From positions 13,138,501 to 13,202,500 of the forward strand of contig NC_051094.1 in NCBI RefSeq assembly GCF_901709675.1: DNA of 64,000 nucleotides, read 5' to 3'. The stretch comes from Syngnathus acus. Its lineage: Eukaryota; Chordata; Actinopteri; Syngnathiformes; Syngnathidae. Below are positions 42,904 to 54,200 of this stretch, one piece after another (within the stretch, counting starts at the first letter, position 1; the number at the start of each line of letters is the position of its first letter). The translations under genes and the position numbers were made by a program. Under the pieces are notes generated by a model. The model was not told where the DNA came from and did not search any database. It saw only the letters and a list, made by a program, of their open reading frames with translations.

Positions 42904-43350
42904 CAGAATACATGAATATTATCTTTTGAGTGAGTGTCTTGCTATTAAACTAGCGGTTGTAATTTCTGGATTTGGAATGTTATGAAACAACAGACAAGCA
43001 CTGAAAATAAATTGAGACAAGTGCTCTGATTCGTGTAGTGCATGCCATGCCTACTTGTAATGTGCTCGCTGCAGCTTCCTTAAACGCTTATTTTTCTTGG
43101 GTGGATAGTGGCTATAGTTATTTTTTCAAGGCGCAAACAAATGTTCAATATAAATATTTACGAATTGAGTTAATGCCTTCTCGGTGCTACAGATTCTTAA
43201 GTAGGGCGAAAAGATCAAACTTGACAATACGTTTTACACTGTAAAATTTACAGTGACCATACTTACTTTTTGGGCAACGCATCCCATCAGGAAAAGTAGA
43301 TACGCTGTGATGAAAACATGCGCTCCAAGCGCTCCAATGCTAGTAGTCAT
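26127..43350 (-). CDS. Type I membrane protein with split CUB domain, unnamed
   Basis: Six minus-strand exons with matching phases: 43267-43350 (ATG at 43350), 34047-34984, 31336-31387, 31035-31067, 26886-27107, 26127-26819 (stop 26127-26129); 673 aa. Residues 1-28 look like a signal peptide ([14 protein letters not shown] before QK). A CUB domain follows with four cysteines at about 33, 61, 236 and 254, typical pieces [19 protein letters not shown] and RFCG, but residues about 87-233 are a Ser/Thr/acidic insertion in its middle. A TM segment spans about 316-340 ([20 protein letters not shown]), then about 330 residues of Ser-rich, disordered cytoplasmic tail ending SVANHM. CUB domains bind proteins or glycans outside the cell; the ligand is unknown. 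Intron 1 is 8.3 kb. It lies between chfr and golga3, unlike human. I do not recognise a firm gene name. Confidence 0.85.
27328..27384 (+). repeat. (CCAT)n microsatellite
   Basis: CCAT array of about 57 bp in the CUB-gene intron between exons 31035-31067 and 26886-27107. Confidence 0.95.
28117..28275 (+). repeat. Compound ATGTAT/ATGTGC repeat
   Basis: Imperfect array of atgtatatatgtatgcatg and gtgtgcatg units, about 160 bp, strongly purine-pyrimidine alternating. The Met/Cys/Tyr-rich open frames over it are artefacts. Confidence 0.85.
29363..29616. mobile_element. MITE with about 50-60 bp inverted ends
   Basis: The left end (taacccctaccccactgag, then catttgcc and ggcaaaggtagcaaaatg) is mirrored by the right end, whose reverse complement reads taggcccccatcccactgag, then aaacattta and gaaggtagcaaatgttgcc. 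The element is about 250 bp with no coding capacity, in a CUB-gene intron. No clear target duplication was identified. Confidence 0.6.
29911..29985 (+). mobile_element. End of a hAT-like element (solo fragment)
   Basis: Contains gggatgtcaaactctggccc, then gcgggccacatttggccc, then tttggcccgcc, the characteristic end of a hAT-like repeat widespread in vertebrates. The opposite end was not found. Confidence 0.55.
30144..30327 (+). mobile_element. Non-autonomous hAT element with 8-bp TSD
   Basis: The 168-bp element 30152-30319 begins cagggatgcccaagtcctca and ends aacttggggacccctg, an imperfect terminal inverted repeat. It is flanked on both sides by exactly ctgtatat (30144-30151 and 30320-30327). 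An 8-bp target-site duplication is the hallmark of hAT transposition. No ORF inside. It sits in a CUB-gene intron. Confidence 0.85.
31035..31067 (-). CDS. 33-nt micro-exon of the CUB-domain gene
   Basis: Minus-strand exon of 33 nt coding [11 protein letters not shown], phase 0 at both ends, with an acceptor ending gctgtag and donor gtaagtga. It can be skipped without shifting the frame. It lies in the cytoplasmic juxtamembrane region. Confidence 0.8.
31336..31387 (-). CDS. 52-nt juxtamembrane exon of the CUB-domain gene
   Basis: Acceptor tttacttacag and donor gtacat. It codes [17 protein letters not shown] directly after the TM segment, with a basic stop-transfer-like KLCLKR. The first G completes the Arg codon from the preceding exon, which ends AG at 34047. 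Phases fit both neighbours. Confidence 0.82.
32220..32320 (-). repeat. Degenerate interspersed repeat with short ATGG tail
   Basis: Contains cagttcagcgtgtaccctgc, aaaatcagttgagataagct and agaagatggatggatgg. This is the same repeat family as 17620-17715 and shows how GGAT arrays can seed from its tail. Confidence 0.6.
33480..33622 (+). mobile_element. 3' tail of a LINE-like retroelement
   Basis: Contains tttatgtaaggcactttgtc, gaatgtgctctacaactaaa and a cttgccttgcc ending. This AGGCACTTTG plus TTGCC-tail layout is typical of fish non-LTR retroelement 3' ends. It differs from the tail at 15040-15245, so a second family is likely. Confidence 0.55.
36054..36175 (+). repeat. (ATGG)n microsatellite
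   Basis: About 122 bp of nearly perfect ATGG repeat, preceded by gactggactaaagaaa, which resembles the tail of the common interspersed repeat. Confidence 0.96.
39285..39356 (-). CDS. Candidate alternative exon of the CUB-domain gene
   Basis: A 72-nt minus-strand open block, phase 0 at both ends, has an AG acceptor (tggaaatgccag) and a GT donor (gtgtgtgt). It codes [18 protein letters not shown] followed by IDITGE and would insert between signal peptide and CUB without changing the frame. The acceptor has a poor pyrimidine tract, so the exon may be false or rarely used. Confidence 0.3.
39431..39577 (+). repeat. (GAGT)n microsatellite
   Basis: About 147 bp of GAGT array with a few GAGC variants at the right end. 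The Thr-His-Ser-Leu peptide repeats in minus frames are artefacts. Confidence 0.96.
39933..40027 (+). repeat. Compound (ATGG)n-(ACGG)n microsatellite
   Basis: About 70 bp of ATGG repeat switches to an ACGG array over the last 25 bp, a single T-to-C change propagated through six or so units. Confidence 0.95.
40028..40100 (+). repeat. Unclassified dispersed repeat, copy A
   Basis: Reads cccatcagtggaaaggatga, then a variable spacer, then ctaaggatttctgcc and ggcttatccttt. It matches copy B at 41308-41392 at most positions. It begins immediately after the ACGG array. Confidence 0.65.
41308..41392 (+). repeat. Unclassified dispersed repeat, copy B
   Basis: Reads cccatcagcggaaaggacga, then ctctaaggatctctgcc and gggtttatccttt. 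Direct orientation relative to copy A, 1.28 kb away, with a few extra bases in the middle. Confidence 0.65.
42122..42141 (+). repeat. Poly-C run
   Basis: About 20 consecutive C in CUB-gene intron 1; exact length uncertain. Confidence 0.85.
42875..42900 (+). repeat. Poly-A run
   Basis: 26 consecutive A; no clear retrotransposed sequence precedes it. Confidence 0.85.
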
Positions 43351-44560
43351 TTTTCTCCAATAGTTTTGAATGAATGCGACGCACAGTGATCCGTCTCCCG
43401 TTCCTCTTCCCTCTCGTTCACCTGAAGTATCGGGAGCGCGCTTCCATCGTTCATGACGCCTACACAGGACCCAGACCCCCCTACCACTCAAATATGGCTT
43501 GACCACATCCTTTACAACAATGTAATTTGAAACCCACAAACGCTAAATTTGAATTGCATTGAACGGGTTATGATTTATAGAGTTCTTGCAATATTCTGCA
43601 GGAGATGCATGCATCATGCATGAGAGGTTTCAGCACCTGTCACTATTGACTTTTGGGATCTGTAGTTGTCTGACTTAGTTTAATCTTAAAATGAATGAAA
43701 TACAGTAGATAAGCGTGGGGAGATGACAGCTTGAGCTCTGACAAAAACTGTTTACGTGTTGTTGTTTTTTTATTTTGTTTGCCACTATAAGCCTATAAAA
43801 TGTGTCCCTTGTTTGTTGCAATAAATACTAGCAACATAGAGTTACTTAGTGTTACACCGAGGTTTGGTCAGCAAGCAATAAAAAAATACTATTTTATATT
43901 ATGTCAAAATAATTACATATCGTCGACGAAACTATGCGTTATATTTTAGTACGTATGGTAACTGTTTTATGTGTCGTAGTTTTTTTAAATACCGCTAGAT
44001 GGTGCCACCGTACACTTTGTAATATTTCTAAATCATTCAAACGTCAGAAATTTACATTTTAAATCCATCGACAACCTTGATAGATTGGTTTTTTATTTTA
44101 TTTTATTTTTTAGGCTACTATTGATTTGCGTTTCACCTTCCACCCAGATCCCCCTGTTTTAATTGCATTGAGTGCCGTGGATGACAGGCCTACTCCCGGT
44201 TTATACGTCAGGCGTTATATTTAGTGATTTAAAGATTTATAAGCGAAATTTTGAAGCCATGAGTGTGCCATGCAGCTGGTATCACTTGCATGGATGTTTA
44301 TTACGTTTGAACATGATTTAGGCTTTTGAATGACAGTCTAAACATGACAGTCACAGAGCAATTTTGTAAAACGCCTCGTATAAATATTCATTAGATTAAA
44401 AAAAAAAAGTATTTATTTATTTATTCATTTATTTATTCATTCATTCATTCATTCATTCATTCATTCAATCAATCATCCGTTCGTTCGTTCGTTTGTTCGT
44501 TTTATTTATTTTCGCGAATATGACACTTGTGTTCCAGACATTTGTTTGACTTTACTGTTT
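43351..44560. promoter_or_regulatory. Divergent promoter region, CUB gene / golga3
   Basis: The CUB gene start codon (43350, minus) and the first golga3 exon (about 44560-44623, plus) lie back to back about 1.2 kb apart. The stretch 43370-43460 next to the CUB gene is GC-richer with several CpG. A CTCF-like ccgctagatggtgc lies at 43992-44005. Simple TTTA/ATTC arrays occupy 44409-44520. No start site can be fixed from sequence alone. Confidence 0.5.
44409..44520 (+). repeat. Compound TTTA/ATTC/GTTC microsatellite
   Basis: Successive tttattta, attcattc, aatcaatc and gttcgttc tracts just upstream of the first golga3 exon. Array length could alter spacing in the promoter. Confidence 0.85.
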
Positions 44561-44623
44561 CCAGTCGGACATATTAAAGGACGGAACCCAAACAGCCACG
44601 TAGTAAAAGGCGAAGCTGGTTAG
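44560..44623 (+). other. golga3: golga3 5' non-coding exon
   Basis: The sequence ends cgaagctggttag before gtgagct, a good donor. The next acceptor (cttttcag, about 45161-45168) leads to the exon with the golga3 start codon. The left edge is approximate. Confidence 0.5.
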
Positions 44624-45289
44624 GTGAGCTTTCATTATGATTTTAATGCATTTATTGAATTTGTCATTTTATAGTCAGCCCATGGACATTTAAATCACGC
44701 TGGGTTGAACATGTTAATTGTGATATTTGTGTGATGATTTAAAAATCTAATCCACACTCGAGCTCTCACGATCGAGTTAGCAACTTTGATGTTAGCTTGA
44801 CAGGTCCCCCGCCGCAAACATATTGCTAACTTTTGCGAGCACTACAGGCTAAAATGTAGTGCATATTATTTATGGCTGCCAATTACGTCTTTGCTAATTG
44901 CACATACTAAAGAATACATGCAGTTCACTTACTTGTGAGATTGTAGCTTTTGTCTGTTGATATCCATCTTAACTGCGTATTTGTCGACTAGTGTAGTTCG
45001 GAAAGGTTCGATAGGACGAAAATTGACCATTTGCAACATCTTCAAAAGATGTTGCTAGTTTAATGGAGCATTGCTGCCACTCGTAAAGAGGCATTGCTCG
45101 AGCTGTAATATGGGACGTTTTTTTCTAAGTTTTACATTTGCTAAACTCTGTGTGATTTTTCTTTTCAGTGCTATAGTACATCCTGGATCTTGAAAGGCAC
45201 CTGGTTTCGATTGTTTTGGTGCTTTTCCAATGAAGACCCAGAAATATCATCTAAAAGCTATGGACATTACAATCTAATACACTGTTCAA

Positions 45290-48200
45290 ATGGAGATGAA
45301 TACCGAGCAATCTCACAGCACTTTGAAATTCCAAATGACTGAAAGTGAGCAAAATTTGAAGCAACAAGGGCTTGATGGGAAACCAAACACAACTAAAGGG
45401 ATTCACAACGGTGAGTGCTGATGCTGGTGGAATATGATAACAAAATGTCTGCCATTGTTTGAGCTCACTGCTCGGGGTGGGAGGGAGGCTAGGCATGCAT
45501 ACCTTGTGTACACAGCCGTTTTTTCCAACTGTCTTGGCTTACAATGACTGGTCTTAGTAATAAAAAAATTATCCAATTGCACATGGTGTTTTAGTAGCAT
45601 GGGGAAGCGAGGTGTGAATAAAAGTACTTGAGCAGCAGAGCCCTTAAGACCAGGGGGTGAATTAGATTGTGCTGCTGAGTGTTGTCATAGTTGCTCAGCC
45701 AGTTTGCCAAGAGCATCACATTCACTATGCATTCAGGCCCACAATATAGACTATGACTCACCTCACTGTCACATTCCTTGGGACTCATTCATTTCAGGTC
45801 CCATCAGCTCGGATCTGATGCCAAATGGAAAGTCAGAGGGCATTGGTGCTGCTGCTACTGCTGCTGCTGCTGCTGGGAACTCCCATGCTAATGGGTCCCT
45901 GTCTCCAAACGCCCTTCCGCTTCGCACCAGCCCCCCGGTCAACACCCAAAGTCAAGAGGGTTCTCCAGGTGTGACTGCTTATCCACCCATGATGCTTGAA
46001 CCTGAGCAGGCTGTTGCTGAGGTCACGGGTCACACGGGTGATGCATTGCAGTCACTCAAACTCAGTATGCCTATGCAGGAGACGGATTTGTGTAAGCATA
46101 AATTTGTTGCGTGAATGCCCCCTCTGTGCTGAGCCTATTTGTAACCCTTTCACCAAACTCCTATCTATTCTTTTACTGGTCTGTTGTCTTTGTTCTCTGG
46201 GTAGATGGAGTCAAGCATATGACTTTTGTTCAACTTCCATAGGGTTAATTAAAGGGCATATTTTCCAGTTTTTTTTCCTTTTGTTTTAAGGGATTCACAG
46301 TTCGCCTCTTTTCACAATGCTCACATGATGTGTGAGTATATAATTTCATTAATGTTTCCTTTTGGATGAATACTCTTGCTCTGTAGCCAACAAGAAGCCT
46401 TCATTGGAGCTGGAGAATGAGGAAAAGATTCGTTTGGAGGCTCGTCGGCGCCTGGAAGAGCAGCTGAAACAGTACAGAGTGCAAAGACATAAGGAGAGGG
46501 TGAGTGAAAAGTCACTGTCACAATCACCTTCGTTAAATATTGTTTGTAGTTGACCTTTTAGACAACATTGTCACAACCATCATAATTTATTTTTTAAGAC
46601 AACACTGTTAACGTATTGCCACCCTCCTAAAATAACGGCCTAAGTAATTTTCAGTTTTTTTCATAAACTACAAAAAACTGAATCGAATGCTGATGATATT
46701 TATTGATCATATTTATTTCACGGGTAGACTTGAATGAACTGCTTGACTAAGCCTGAAGTCAGTTTTAGAAGAGGGAGCCAGCATTCCCAGGAAATGTTTA
46801 AGAAAAAAAAAAAAAAAAAAGAACACTTTTGTTTAAAGAGGGTGGTAACATGTAATAATCAAAGTCAAAGTCAAAGTCAGCTTTATTGTCAATCCCTTCA
46901 TATGTCAAGACACCTAGTACATGGGTTTTTAAATTTAACTGAAGCATTTTCTGAGATAACGCTCTTCATTGATAGTGTACAGCAGGCTTAGCAACTTGAA
47001 AGTGGCCATATTGCTAGTATAACCTCCCAATTTTTTTCAGTCCCACCGCAGCACACCAAAAAACAGACCGTTCAGCACCCTGGATCCAGAGTTAATGCTG
47101 CATCCTGAGGCTCTTCCCCGGGCCAATACACTCGCAATGACCAAGGAGTATTCTTTCCTGAGGACCAGTGTACCCCGTGGTCCTAAACTTGGGAGCTTAG
47201 GAATTCCCCCCACCAAGGAGAAGAAATCCAGATCGTCCCGCACGAGCAAGATCCATTCCTTGGCTGACTATAAATCTCCAGAGGACGATGGTGGAGGAGA
47301 AGGAGGTGGAATTAAGACTGCAGACAACACCATGGGCTCTGTCCAGTCCACTATCAGTGCAGTATCTACTCTTTCTGAGGTCAGCGTGATGTCACAGTCA
47401 GGCACGTGCGAGGGAGAAAGGCGGTCTGGTGTTTTGCTGCAGGTGGGGGAAAGTGTCTCTGAGGTTGATGGTGGTGACTCAGGAGCAAGGCCTGGAAATG
47501 ATGGCAATGACAGTGACAGCTCATCCTACAGCAGTGCCTCTACCAGGGGAACCTACACCATGTTTTCTGCTGCCATGGACAGGCAGCAGGGGACCTACAC
47601 GGTTGAGGGGCGGGAGATTGCGCCGGAGGCCATGGGTCAGTTTCCCTCCCTGCATGAAGTTTTGCAAGCAGCCAGTGATGAGCAGCATCTTCAGGAGTTG
47701 GAGCAAGAAGGCGCCGTAGAACCACGCAGCCGCAGAGACAGCTTCTCCAGCAGGTATTTCTGATGACATGCAGTGATTTTGTTTTCTACATATAAATTAA
47801 AACCAGTTAAAACAATTAAAGCAGCTTTTTTTATGATTCTTTATTATAGACCGCTTCTCCAGCAGGTATTTTTGATGACATGTAAATTAAAACCAGTTAA
47901 AAATAATTCAAGCAGCTTTTTGATTATTCTTTTGGCTTGTCAAATAACTGATGTTTACATTGTTTAGTGTCTCTTTGGAGAGTTCTGTAATGGGCCACGA
48001 TGAAATGCTGCAGGTGTTGAAAGAAAAAATGAGACTAGAAGGCCAACTGGAATCTTTATCATCTGAGGCCAACCAGGTTAGTGTGAAGTACTTACAAACA
48101 CACTGACCAGCCACAACATTTTGGCAAAATACAATATTAGAGCATAGTTTTGAGTGAAACTGTCAGAGGTGTACTAATTATTAACAGTGTTTATTATTAT

Positions 48201-51200
48201 TGCTATATTTTGGGGTGGGCTCCAAATGCACTGCATCATAATGAGTGGTTTGTTTTACTTCCCGTTAGTGTACACTATATTAAAACGTGTTCAAAAAAGG
48301 TTCTCAATGATTCTGACTTGTTACTGCAGTTTGCTGCAGACAGACATATTAATTGGCAAATGCTGTATCTATCATTCATTAAACATTTTTATAATCCTGT
48401 CCTGCCCACCAGGCTCTAAAAGAGAAGACGGAGCTCCAGGCCCAGCTTGCCACCGTGAATGCTCAGATGCAAGCTCAAAAGGCAGAGGTTCACTTTAGCC
48501 AGGAAAAGCAGAACGTCCTCACAACAGAAGTCAGTACTTTGCGGCAAAGTTGTAGCCAACTAGAAAAGGCAATGGTGGAGCTCCAAGGCGATTTGGAGAG
48601 CAAAAATGCCAATCTGGCATCGTTATGCAATGACCTGAATGTGGCTGAAGACCAATACAACAGACTAATGGGGAAGGTGGATGAAATGCAAACGACTCTC
48701 GCATCAAGGGACAACACAGGTAAGCCTTCAGTCAGCCAAAAATCCAACCTGACTGTTTTTATTTATATCAATATATCATGCAGTTCAGGAAATGCGACTG
48801 CAAATGGGTGGTCTTCAGAACCAACTACAACAGGTCCAGCTGGAGCGTAGCACTCTCCAGAGTCGACTGAAAACCTCCCAGGCAGAGATTGACTCACTCC
48901 AGCAGGTCAGGCAGTGGTACCAGCAACAACTTGGCCTGGCTCAGGAGGCCCGAGTGAGACTGCAAAGTGAAATGGCTAACATGCAGGTAATATTATTATT
49001 ATTTATTTATTTATTTTAAGTTCAAAATGTATGTCAAACAAAAAGTCTGACCTTCTTTCCTAGGCTGGCAAAATGACCCAGACTGGCGTTCTGGAACATC
49101 TGAAGCTAGAGAATGTGACCCTGTCCCACCAACTGACAGAGACTCAACACCGCTCTATCAAAGAAAAAGAGCGTATAGCTGTTCAACTGCAGAGTATTGA
49201 GGTACATTAAACTTTTTTTTTTCGTGTTTGAACGTATGTCTGTTGAAACAGAGCAGCATATTTGGACAAATCTGGACTGTGGATGTGAAGTCTACACCCA
49301 CTGTTCAAATGCAAGGTTTTTCTGATATGAAAATAAATAGTTTAAAAAAATAAAAATAAAATCATTTCAGAATGTTTTCCACTATGTACAACTCAAGTTG
49401 GGAGGGTGTTGAGAATGTGGTTGCTTAAAGTGTGCACGCTCTCTTATAACTGGGAATATGGTGTCCAGAATTGACAAATTTCATTCAAACGTATGTTCAA
49501 TGGGAGTCAGCACACAACTGGCAGTATTTGACATTCAGTTTGTTTTTATCTATTGTTTCACAGCAGAAACTCCATTTTGTGCAGTATCCGGCCTTAAGCA
49601 ATTTGCTTTCGATGCGCATTAGTTCTCCCTGTATGTTTATTTATATAATTCGAACATTACGTCTGTTAAAATTTTTCCCCTGCAGTTTTCACACAAATAC
49701 TTGCACTGGTGTTTGCATTTATACCAATCAGTTTCCCCTCAAAGCTCTGTCTCCATTTTATTGCTGCTCATTTCATTAATTAGTGGCGTTGATGACTATT
49801 TGAACAGGGGTTTCTTCCTAGACTATAGCCACTGTAAATTTCTGACAAAAAGATGTCATGTTGTGTATGAATTAGCATAATTGTCACAGTCAAGTAGAGA
49901 CACCTCTGTCCAAATTAAGTAATTTTGTATTTTTTCCACATATCTATATTCTGTCTGGTGTTTTTACAAAATATTGGCCAATCCAAAGTGGCATACTCTT
50001 TGACGATGCAGGTCGATGTGTGTTCTCAGATCTTGTTTGATTATTTACATGATTGCGATCGGGACCTTCTGCTCTTTGTGTTGTAGGCTGACATGATGAC
50101 TCAAGAATCTGCCTACAAGCAGATCCAGGATGCCAAGACTATGGTGGAGGATGACCTGCAACACAAACTAGAAGAGTTTGAGGAAGAACGGGAGCGCTTA
50201 GTAAAATTGGCCAACACAGCCAGTAACTTGGAAATGGAACTAGAACAGGTAGTGATCTGCTTTCTTGGATCAATCCTTCATGTCTGTCTTTCAAGAGCAT
50301 TTTGGTATTTTTTTGTTAGTAGCTAAATTGTAAATGATTTGCTTATCCAGGCCTGTTGCACCAAACCGCAAGCTGCTATGCAACAGTGCCAACCATTTTG
50401 CCTCTGTGTTGCTCTGATCTGTGGTTCTTTTTTTTGTGTGTGTTCATTAGATGAAGTTGAACCTTTCTCAGAAGGACATGCAGCTGCAGGCTCTCCAGAA
50501 AGAACATCTGGAGCTTATGCGCCAGCTGACCACCACTCAGGAGAACCTGCATACCAAAGAGCAGTCAATCAACCAACTGGAGGCTCGATACCTAGAGCTG
50601 GAAGCCCAGCTAACTGAGTTGCAGGCAGAGAGCAATAGCAAAGATGACAACATCCAGTACCTCCAGAATGAGAAGATTGTTCTGGAGGTAGCATTGCAGA
50701 CGGCCCGAGCCGACAAGAACCAACTTGATGAAAATGCTGAACGGCTTGGAGAGGACGTTTTGGTGGTCTCAGATGTGTTGGATCATCTCCAACAGGAAGT
50801 GCAGGTCAAAACCAGTCAGGTGCGAAACTAATGAGTTGGTTGTGCTTTTGAGTATGATAGAAGATGTACAAAGATATAGACTGAACTGAATTCAGTAGAT
50901 ATACAATTACTATGACAAAACAAAAAGTTTTTGGTTTGTTTTATAAATCTGCAATATATTTGATGAGTGTTATTTATTTTTGTGTTTGATCTTTATCTTT
51001 CAAGTAATCTATTATGATTGGCATTTGCTTTCTTATAGATTGAAAAGCTACAACAAGAAAATGGTTCCTTGAAAAAACAAGTTCAGAAATTTAAGGAACA
51101 ATTCCAACAACAAAAGGTAACAATTCTAAATTGTCGTAATGAAGATGCTACATGAAAATATTGACATAACTGTTGGAGAAAACTGTTGGTAGAATTTCAC

Positions 51201-54200
51201 GGAAAGGTCTTCACAGCATTTAGCATTACAAGCAGAGAAAATAACATTCTCGAGACTTTGTCCGTTATTGCAAGACCCTGCTCACTAAATTGTAAACAAT
51301 AGGCCAAATTGAACCAGGCAATTTAATTCCCTCCAACTATGGTGTGTGTCAACAAAGTTTTTGGAAACTCTTGAACGTAGAAGAGTATTTCCTACAAAAT
51401 ATCCCTACAAGTATTTCATACAAAATAATGTGAGAATGTTTTCATCGGAGGCTTTATTGTGCAGCTGGGTGGCTGTCACAGATAGAATGGTCATCTGAAT
51501 TGAAAAATGATAGATGCTGCTTAGTGCATGACTGATGAACAATATTACAGAATGATCAGTGCCTCGCTGAATTGAAAAATGATAGATGCTGCTTAGTGCA
51601 TGACTGATGAACAATATTACGGTACGTCTTCCTTCACAGGTGATGGTGGAAGCCTATCGTCGGGATGCTAACTCTAAAGACCAGTTGATCAGTGAGCTTA
51701 AGTCTACGAAAAAGCGTCTTCTAGCAGAGGTGAAGGACCTAAAACAAGAGCTTCTGGATGTACATGGGGAGAAGCAAAAAGCTGATTTGGAGCAGGGCCG
51801 GTTGCAGAAAGAAGTACTCAGAGTCCAAGAACAGATCAATAACATGGAAAGTCATCTGGAAGACATTCAGAGAGAACGCGACCACCTCGAAACACAGATC
51901 CAGGTAATTGTGAATTGCTGCGATTTCTCCTATGCTAAATTCAGTTAAGGTCAGTGATGTTTTTTTTCAAGTCTTTCTATTTCCCTTCACAGTCCTTGCA
52001 GTTTGATCAGAGTCATCTTGTAGCTGTGACGGAAGAGAATGAAAGTCTCAGGAAAAGAGTGAAGAAAATGGAAACAGAAGCCAAAAAGTGAGTCATGCTT
52101 TTAATAAAGCGTAGTAACCATTAATTAAGTCTGGCCTAATTTGTTTGGGCAATGATAAGTATCTCTTCAGATTTCTTTCTAAAATTACAATTTCTTAATC
52201 AGAGGGTCTATTATCCTGATTAGCGACATCACAAAGATTATTACGTTTACACACTTTAGCATGTAAAGTTGCATACATTCAGTTCGGGTCATTTCAGCTT
52301 TCCCCTTGACTTAGTTTTATTATTTTCCCAAAACAGAGCAATCTCGGAGCAAAAAGTGCGTATGAAGCGGCTGGGGACAGATTTGACCAGTGCTCAGAAG
52401 GAGATGAAGGCCAAGCACAAGGCATACGAGAATGCTGTGAGCATCCTGAGTAGGAGGCTGCAAGAGGCCCTAACTGACAAGGAGACGACTGAGGCCGAGC
52501 TGGTCAAGCTCAAAGCTCAGGTTTCAGATGGAGGAAACAACCACATCTTGCAGGTATAAACCTACCAGATCTGAACACTAAGTGAAGTACTTAGCGTACT
52601 TCAGTGCTGTAGTTCAAGATCTGCATGCTGACTTATCCTTATTGTTTTTAAAGGTACATGAAAAATATTGAAATGATCAAATTAATTATGGATAGAATAT
52701 TCACCTTTTATTGATGGAATGGCTAAATAAGTGCACTATCCCTTAAAGTACAATACAAAAATATTTGTACACTACATTTTGTGAATTAAAGCAGTGCACA
52801 TGCATGCATGCAGTGTGTTAGGTGTCACCAATATAAAAAGGTGACTAAAAGCCTTTTTGCATTAAAATGCTGTTCTAATGACTATTAATTGCTCTTTGGG
52901 GGAAAAAAATCATCCTGTAATTGCCATTGTTAAATACAAGCATTCTAAATGCCACAATAACCTCTGTTTCTTTGTTTACCCAGGAGAAGATTGAAGCTCT
53001 TCAGACTGCACTGCAGGTTGTGGCTAAAAGCAAGGCAATGTTAGAGAAGGAGCTTGAGGAAGTCATATCCCTCACTTCCACGGAGTTAGAGGAGTACCAG
53101 GAGAAGGTCATGGAGTTAGAAGATGAGGTGGGCCATATGGGGGACCGTGTTAAAAGTTCTAAATATAGCACTTAATACTTTCCTGGCCTATTCCGTCTTT
53201 GGCCTCCTTAATGGCTTTGTGCATTTTTTTTTTTTTTTCAAAAGCTTCAAGAGTCGCGATGCTTCAAGAAGAGGATCCGAAAACTAGAAGATGCTAACAA
53301 GAAGCTCGCTCTTGAGCTGGAACATGAAAAAGGAAAATTGGTTGGACTGACACAGTCCCACAGTGCACTGCGCGAACATGCCAATATCTTGGAATCTGCT
53401 TTAGCAAAGCGAGAGGCGGATCTTGTACAGCTCAACTTGCAGGTGAAGCACTGATTGCAACGAGTGTTGTTTGGTTGTAGTATTTAATGTGCAGTGTATT
53501 GAGATTAAAAAAGTGTAAAAGATTATCTTCCTAATAGTGAAATAAATTGTTGTTTCATGCATCCACTTATTCAGGTTCAAGCTGTTCTGAAACGCAAAGA
53601 AGAGGAGGACCAACAAATGAAGCAGGTGGTGCAAACTCTGCAGCTTGCCTTGGAAAAAGAGAAAACCAAAGTCAAAGATCTTAAGGAACAGGTACAAGTT
53701 CTCCTGCACTTAGGGGGTGCCGGTTTTCTTTTGGAGTTACTCCAATAGCAGTTGTCTATGCACTTTGTTGAGTTTTTAGTCATTATTTAATTTGTATGTC
53801 TAGGTGGCAACGGCAAAGGCTGAAGCAGCACACAATAGGAGACACTACAGGGCTGCCATGTTGGAACTGTCAGAGATCAAGAAAGACCTTCAGGCCAAAG
53901 AGGACTTGGTCAAAGCTCTGCAACATGAAGCCCACAAGCTACAGTATGCACACTAATTTGTTACAGAATACAGATTTCGATGGAAATGAATTACGTGCAG
54001 TAAATAGTGACTCTGTTGGAAATAACAGCTACGTAGAGTGGACCCTCGCTATTCACATCCCCCCAGCTGAAAAAAAAAAGAAAAAAAGAAAATCCTCAAA
54101 TAAGTGACATTTATCATATAGTGTTGAAAATTTCCATTTATGAACTTTGCATGCAAATAAATGCCAAGCAGGGTACACAGTGCTCAACAAAAATAACGGT

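Larger units (their letters stand above)
34985..43266 (-). other. Large intron 1 of the CUB-domain gene
   Basis: An 8.3-kb intron between the signal-peptide exon and the CUB exon. It holds three tetranucleotide arrays (36054-36175, 39431-39577, 39933-40027), a poly-C run (about 42122-42141), a poly-A run (42875-42900), a pair of related unclassified repeats (40028-40100 and 41308-41392) and one candidate alternative exon (39285-39356). 37830-38100 is a complex repeat-free stretch. No independent gene is supported. Confidence 0.7.

Noticed and set aside
43234-43539. Longer minus-strand reading of the CUB-gene first exon starting at 43539
   Set aside because: The downstream Met at 43350 gives a standard signal peptide, while the longer N-terminus is Arg/Gly-rich with no hydrophobic start. 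The longer form cannot be fully excluded.
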